From an uncultured bacterium (GTDB taxonomy: Bacteria > Bdellovibrionota_C > UBA2361 > CAKMMH01): DNA of 9,114 nt. The notes under the pieces are model-generated. The model saw only the letters and a program-made list of their open reading frames with translations, was not told the DNA's origin and did not search any database. Positions 6,411 to 9,114 of the stretch are shown piece after piece. A program made the translations under genes and the position numbers. The stretch is from NCBI GenBank assembly GCA_927798255.1, contig CAKMMH010000063.1, positions 1 through 9,114 of the forward strand. Reading direction: 5' to 3'. Each line of letters starts with the position of its first letter. The first letter of the stretch is position 1.

Positions 6411-6482
6411 ATTAGGTATTTTAATGAGTTGTCTATAAAAAATAGATTAGTTTTAAGCTTAAAATTTTTTAGTATATATATT

Positions 6483-6510
6483 TTGTATTTTTACAAAGTT
6501 AGTATATACT
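6483..6510 (+). promoter_or_regulatory. Candidate promoter of rplY-pth
   Basis: TTGTAT (6483-6488), 16 bases, then TATACT (6505-6510). Transcription would begin near 6517, just before the leader hairpin at 6519. The -10 box matches the consensus in five of six positions. It is the best promoter candidate before rplY. Confidence 0.5.
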
Positions 6511-6518
6511 ATAAATTC

Positions 6519-6542
6519 CGCGTTGCTTTGATATGCTACGCG
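6519..6542 (+). promoter_or_regulatory. GC-rich hairpin at the 5' end of the rplY leader
   Basis: CGCGTTGC (6519-6526) pairs with GCTACGCG (6535-6542), seven Watson-Crick pairs plus one T-T mismatch, around loop TTTGATAT. It is the only GC-rich stretch in several hundred AT-rich bases and would sit at the very start of the transcript predicted from the 6483-6510 promoter. A role in message stability or autoregulation by L25 is inference. Confidence 0.45.
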
Positions 6543-6573
6543 CAATTAATATTTTTATTGGAGTAATTTTAAA

Positions 6574-7212
6574 GTGGCTGATTTTGTTTTAAAATTAGAA
6601 GATAGATCTAAGTTTGGTTCATCAAATGCAAATCGTTATAGAAAACAATCTTTGATTCCAGTTTGTGTTTCATTTAAAGGCGAAGAAAGTGTATCTGCAT
6701 TAGTTGATTACGATAGCTTTTTGCATACTGCAGAAAAAGCAAAGACTTCACAGGTTTTTACTTTTGAAAGCGAGAATAAAAGATTAAATGGTGTAAAAGC
6801 AGTAGTTAAAAATATTCAAAAAGAATATTTAAAAGATAAAGTTTTACACGTTGATTTCCAAGCTCTAAAAGCAGGTGAGCATGTTACAGTTAGAGTTCCT
6901 TTACACATTGTTGGAACAGCACCTGGCGTAAAAGTACAAGGTGGTATTTTAACTCCTGGAGCTAGAGATGTTAAACTTCGCGTACTTGATGAAGCAATTC
7001 CTGAAACGCTAGATGTAGATGTAAGTTCACTTCATATTGGTGAGAGTGTGCTTGCGGGCGATCTTCCGCTTCCAGAAGGTGCTAAGCTTTTAAGTAGCGC
7101 AAGAGAATCGCTTGCTGCAGTTATTGAGTCAAGAGCTAGTAGGCTTGCTGAACAAGTTGCTCAAGCTGATGCAAAAAGTGCAGGAAAAGCTGCGGCTAAA
7201 GGTAAAAAATAA
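6574..7212 (+). CDS. rplY: 50S ribosomal protein L25, long CTC form
   Basis: L25/TL5/CTC family protein, which binds 5S rRNA in the central protuberance; in some bacteria the long form is linked to general stress. The N-terminal 5S-binding domain spans about residues 1-90 (NRYRKQSLIPVCVSFKG, KDKVLHVDFQAL). The C-terminal beta domain (to about 190) has VRVPLHIVGTAPGVKVQGGIL and VDVSSLHIGESVLAGDLPLPEG. A Lys/Ala-rich tail closes the 212 residues. The start is GTG at 6574 with GGAG at 6560-6563; the spacing and the GTG-GCN-GAY opening resemble rpsK. pth follows 25 bases later, the usual pairing of L25 and peptidyl-tRNA hydrolase genes in many bacteria. Confidence 0.96.
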   Translation: MADFVLKLEDRSKFGSSNANRYRKQSLIPVCVSFKGEESVSALVDYDSFLHTAEKAKTSQVFTFESENKRLNGVKAVVKNIQKEYLKDKVLHVDFQALKAGEHVTVRVPLHIVGTAPGVKVQGGILTPGARDVKLRVLDEAIPETLDVDVSSLHIGESVLAGDLPLPEGAKLLSSARESLAAVIESRASRLAEQVAQADAKSAGKAAAKGKK

Positions 7213-7237
7213 TTTATCCTTATAAATACCATTTAAG

Positions 7238-7825
7238 ATGATAAATCCGTTTGTAATTGTTGGCTTAGGGAATATAGGAAGAGAGTACGACAATACAAGG
7301 CATAACGTTGGCTTTTATGTTCTTGATTTGTTGGCATCTCTTTTTGAAATAACTCAAAGTACTGTTAAATTTAATGGTGAAATACAAACAGTATCTTATA
7401 ATCTTAGCGGATGCAATCTTAAGGGATATTTAATTAAGCCTCATACATTTATGAACCTTAGTGGTGAATGTGTGAGGCCGTTTATTGATTATTATAAGAT
7501 TCCTGTTTCAAATGTGCTTATTATTCATGATGACGTTGACCTTAAAAATGGTCAAATGAAATTTAAGTGTGGTGGAGGAGACGCGGGGCATAATGGCTTA
7601 AAATCGCTAACTAGTCATTTAAACACTAATAAATACTACAGATTAAGAATTGGTGTCGATAGGCCTCAAAATAAGTCTTATGATATGATAAATTGGGTGC
7701 TTGGAAGGCTTACAAATAGCGAAAAAGAGCTAATTGAAAAGCAAGCAGCGCTGATTAAAAAGCATTTTGATTTATTTTTGTCTGGAAATATTGCTAGATT
7801 TCAAGAGAGAATAAACACAAAATAA
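7238..7825 (+). CDS. pth: Peptidyl-tRNA hydrolase
   Basis: Peptidyl-tRNA hydrolase cleaves the ester between peptide and tRNA in peptidyl-tRNAs that drop off the ribosome, recycling tRNA in the cytoplasm. Family signatures are complete: GLGNIGREYDNTRHNVGF with Asn12 and the catalytic His22, KPHTFMNLSG with Asn73, HDDVDL with Asp98, and GGGDAGHNGLKS with Asn119, the expected substrate and active-site residues. Length (195) is normal. ATG at 7238 has no clear Shine-Dalgarno sequence; translation may depend on coupling with rplY, 25 bases upstream. An AT-rich terminator-like hairpin follows at 7838. Confidence 0.97.
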   Translation: MINPFVIVGLGNIGREYDNTRHNVGFYVLDLLASLFEITQSTVKFNGEIQTVSYNLSGCNLKGYLIKPHTFMNLSGECVRPFIDYYKIPVSNVLIIHDDVDLKNGQMKFKCGGGDAGHNGLKSLTSHLNTNKYYRLRIGVDRPQNKSYDMINWVLGRLTNSEKELIEKQAALIKKHFDLFLSGNIARFQERINTK

Positions 7826-7837
7826 TATATTTTTTTG

Positions 7838-7867
7838 ATATTTTTACTCAAAAATATAAGTTTTTTT
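7838..7867 (+). terminator. Probable terminator of rplY-pth
   Basis: ATATTTTT (7838-7845) and AAAAATAT (7850-7857) form a perfect 8-pair stem with loop ACTC; three bases later comes a run of seven T (7861-7867). The stem lacks G-C pairs, so strength is uncertain. Confidence 0.5.
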
Positions 7868-7877
7868 ATTGGTAATC

Positions 7878-7911
7878 TTGAATTTTTCTTCTAATGTATA
7901 TAAATTATACT
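7878..7911 (+). promoter_or_regulatory. Possible promoter region of rpsF-rplI
   Basis: TTGAAT (7878-7883) is followed by overlapping -10-like hexamers: TAAATT (7901-7906, spacing 17), TATAAA (7899-7904) and TATACT (7906-7911). A promoter is expected between the pth terminator and rpsF; which hexamer is used cannot be told. Confidence 0.35.
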
Positions 7912-7996
7912 TTGTTTAATTTTATAGAAAAAATCAAGCTTTTATAAAGTTTAAAACTTTGTAAATTTTTTAATTTAATGTTTAGGTAAACAAGTT

Positions 7997-8404
7997 ATGA
8001 GAAAGTATGAATCAATAGTCGTATTTAGTCCTGAATTAAATAAAGGGCAATTATCTGAGCAGATTTCTAAAGTAAAAGAAATCTTAACTAACGCAGGTGG
8101 AGTGCAAGGAGACATATATGTCGAAGAATGGGGCAAAAGAAAAATTGCCTATACTGTAAAGAAACAAACCATGGGATATTATGTTTGTTTTTATTATGAA
8201 TCAAACAACACTAAGATAAATGAGGACTTAAATTATAATTTAAGAATAAATGATTCAATCTTAAAATTCCAAACTCATTTTGTAAGTGATAAGCCTGCTA
8301 AGTATAGAGGAAATATGGTGTTTGTGAATTTGGCAAAATCAAATGAAATGATTGCACCAGATGTTGAAGGATTGAATATCCCTGATTTAAATGTTAATGA
8401 GTAA
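7997..8404 (+). CDS. rpsF: 30S ribosomal protein S6
   Basis: Ribosomal protein S6, which binds the central domain of 16S rRNA together with S18. The sequence opens with MRKYESIVVFSPEL and contains VEEWGKRKIAYTVKKQTMGYYVCFYYE, the hallmark beta-hairpin of the family, then LNYNLRINDSILKFQTHFV. The last 20 or so residues form an acidic tail of the kind seen in many S6 proteins. The length of 135 is slightly above the common 95-130. AGGT at 7984-7987 lies nine bases before ATG. rplI follows after 64 bases, with no rpsR between them. Confidence 0.96.
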   Translation: MRKYESIVVFSPELNKGQLSEQISKVKEILTNAGGVQGDIYVEEWGKRKIAYTVKKQTMGYYVCFYYESNNTKINEDLNYNLRINDSILKFQTHFVSDKPAKYRGNMVFVNLAKSNEMIAPDVEGLNIPDLNVNE

Positions 8405-8468
8405 TCTTTTTTAAGTTTTAATCAGAAGTAAAATTTTTAATTATTTAAATAAACGGAGCTTAGTAGAA

Positions 8469-9032
8469 ATGGAAGTTATATTGAGAGAAGATTATCCTTC
8501 ACTAGGATTCACTGGTGACACAGTTAGAGTAAAACCTGGATATGCAAGAAATTTTTTAATCCCTCGTGGTTTAGCAGTCGTTGCAAATACAAGACAAGCA
8601 AATGTTATCAAGCATGAGATGCAAGCAATTAATGCAAAGAAAGCTAGATTAAAAGAACTTGCAACAGAAAAGAAAGGTCAAATAGAGAACTTAAAGCTAG
8701 AATTTAAATTAAAAGCTGGTGAAGAAGGGAAGGTTTTTGGCGTTGTAACAAGTCAAAACTTAGAAGATTCTATAAAAAAAGAAGGAATTGAAATAGAGAA
8801 AAAACAAATCAAGCTTTATGAGCCAATAAAAGCAGAAGGAGAGTTTGATGTTCCTGTAAAGCTTCATTCGGAGGTAATTGCTAATCTTAAAGTTTTAGTT
8901 TCAGTTGAGAAATATCAAAAACCAACAAGAAAAAAAGTTGATAAGAAGGCAAGACACCAGAAAGAAACTAAAGTTGAAGATACTAATGTAGCTGAGAATG
9001 TTGAAACAATAGAAGCTACAAAAGAAGCTTAA
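8469..9032 (+). CDS. rplI: 50S ribosomal protein L9
   Basis: Ribosomal protein L9, an elongated two-domain protein at the base of the L1 stalk that helps maintain reading frame. The N-terminal domain carries GYARNFLIPRGLAVVA within the family signature (residues about 24-39); a long charged connecting helix covers about 45-80; the C-terminal domain includes GKVFGVVTSQNLEDSIKK and ends near residue 150. A further stretch of about 37 residues, first basic (TRKKVDKKARHQK) then acidic (KVEDTNVAENVET), lies beyond the usual 148-150 and makes the protein 187 long. CGGAG at 8454-8458, ten bases before ATG, sets the start. Confidence 0.96.
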   Translation: MEVILREDYPSLGFTGDTVRVKPGYARNFLIPRGLAVVANTRQANVIKHEMQAINAKKARLKELATEKKGQIENLKLEFKLKAGEEGKVFGVVTSQNLEDSIKKEGIEIEKKQIKLYEPIKAEGEFDVPVKLHSEVIANLKVLVSVEKYQKPTRKKVDKKARHQKETKVEDTNVAENVETIEATKEA

Positions 9033-9046
9033 TAGTTAAAACATAA

Positions 9047-9065
9047 AATTTTTTACTAAAAAATT
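9047..9065 (+). terminator. Weak hairpin after rplI
   Basis: AATTTTTT (9047-9054) pairs with AAAAAATT (9058-9065) around a 3-base ACT loop. It begins 14 bases after the rplI stop but is all A-T and followed only by AGTTTCTTT, so it is a weak terminator candidate. No gene is seen from 9033 to the end. Confidence 0.35.
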
Positions 9066-9114
9066 AGTTTCTTTGCTTATATTCAATTTATGTTCGAATA
9101 TTTAAAATAAAAAA

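Overview
The window is a stretch of AT-rich bacterial chromosome made almost entirely of housekeeping genes on the + strand, interrupted by one accessory-looking segment. A Gram-negative host is indicated by an LptE-type lipoprotein for outer-membrane LPS assembly. The four-cysteine zinc-finger form of ribosomal protein S4, the style of the RNA polymerase alpha subunit and the CTC-type L25 together suggest a deltaproteobacterial-grade lineage such as Bdellovibrionota/Oligoflexia. That placement is inference from memory of the protein families and is not tested here.

Layout. Positions 1-358 carry no gene. Positions 359-2834 hold rpsK-rpsD-rpoA-rplQ, the distal half of the alpha ribosomal operon, without rpsM in front. 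A long AT-rich hairpin follows rplQ. Positions 2951-4615 hold a tight group: a small unknown helical protein, lptE and tlyA (rRNA 2'-O-methyltransferase).

Positions 4607-6420 look different. They start with a GC-richer imperfect palindrome of 128 bases that reaches back into the last codons and stop of tlyA. Next comes a minus-strand region that reads like a decayed coding sequence (or an unrecognised RNA) ending at a perfect minus-strand terminator. After it is a single GC-richer gene (5551-6039), with its own promoter-like sequence, strong ribosome binding site and terminator, whose protein resembles the phage-associated PGDYG family. A second terminator, similar in sequence to the first, follows about 285 bases later. 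I read this block as an acquired segment inserted between two conserved gene groups.

Positions 6574-9032 return to housekeeping: rplY (L25/CTC) and pth (peptidyl-tRNA hydrolase) under a probable promoter with a GC-rich 5'-leader hairpin, then rpsF (S6) and rplI (L9). rpsR, commonly found between rpsF and rplI, is absent here.

Nearly all intact genes serve ribosome construction, transcription or recycling of peptidyl-tRNA; lptE serves the outer membrane. No CRISPR array, tRNA, rRNA or complete transposase was found. The only candidates for something undescribed are in the 4.6-6.4 kb block, and the evidence there is suggestive rather than conclusive.
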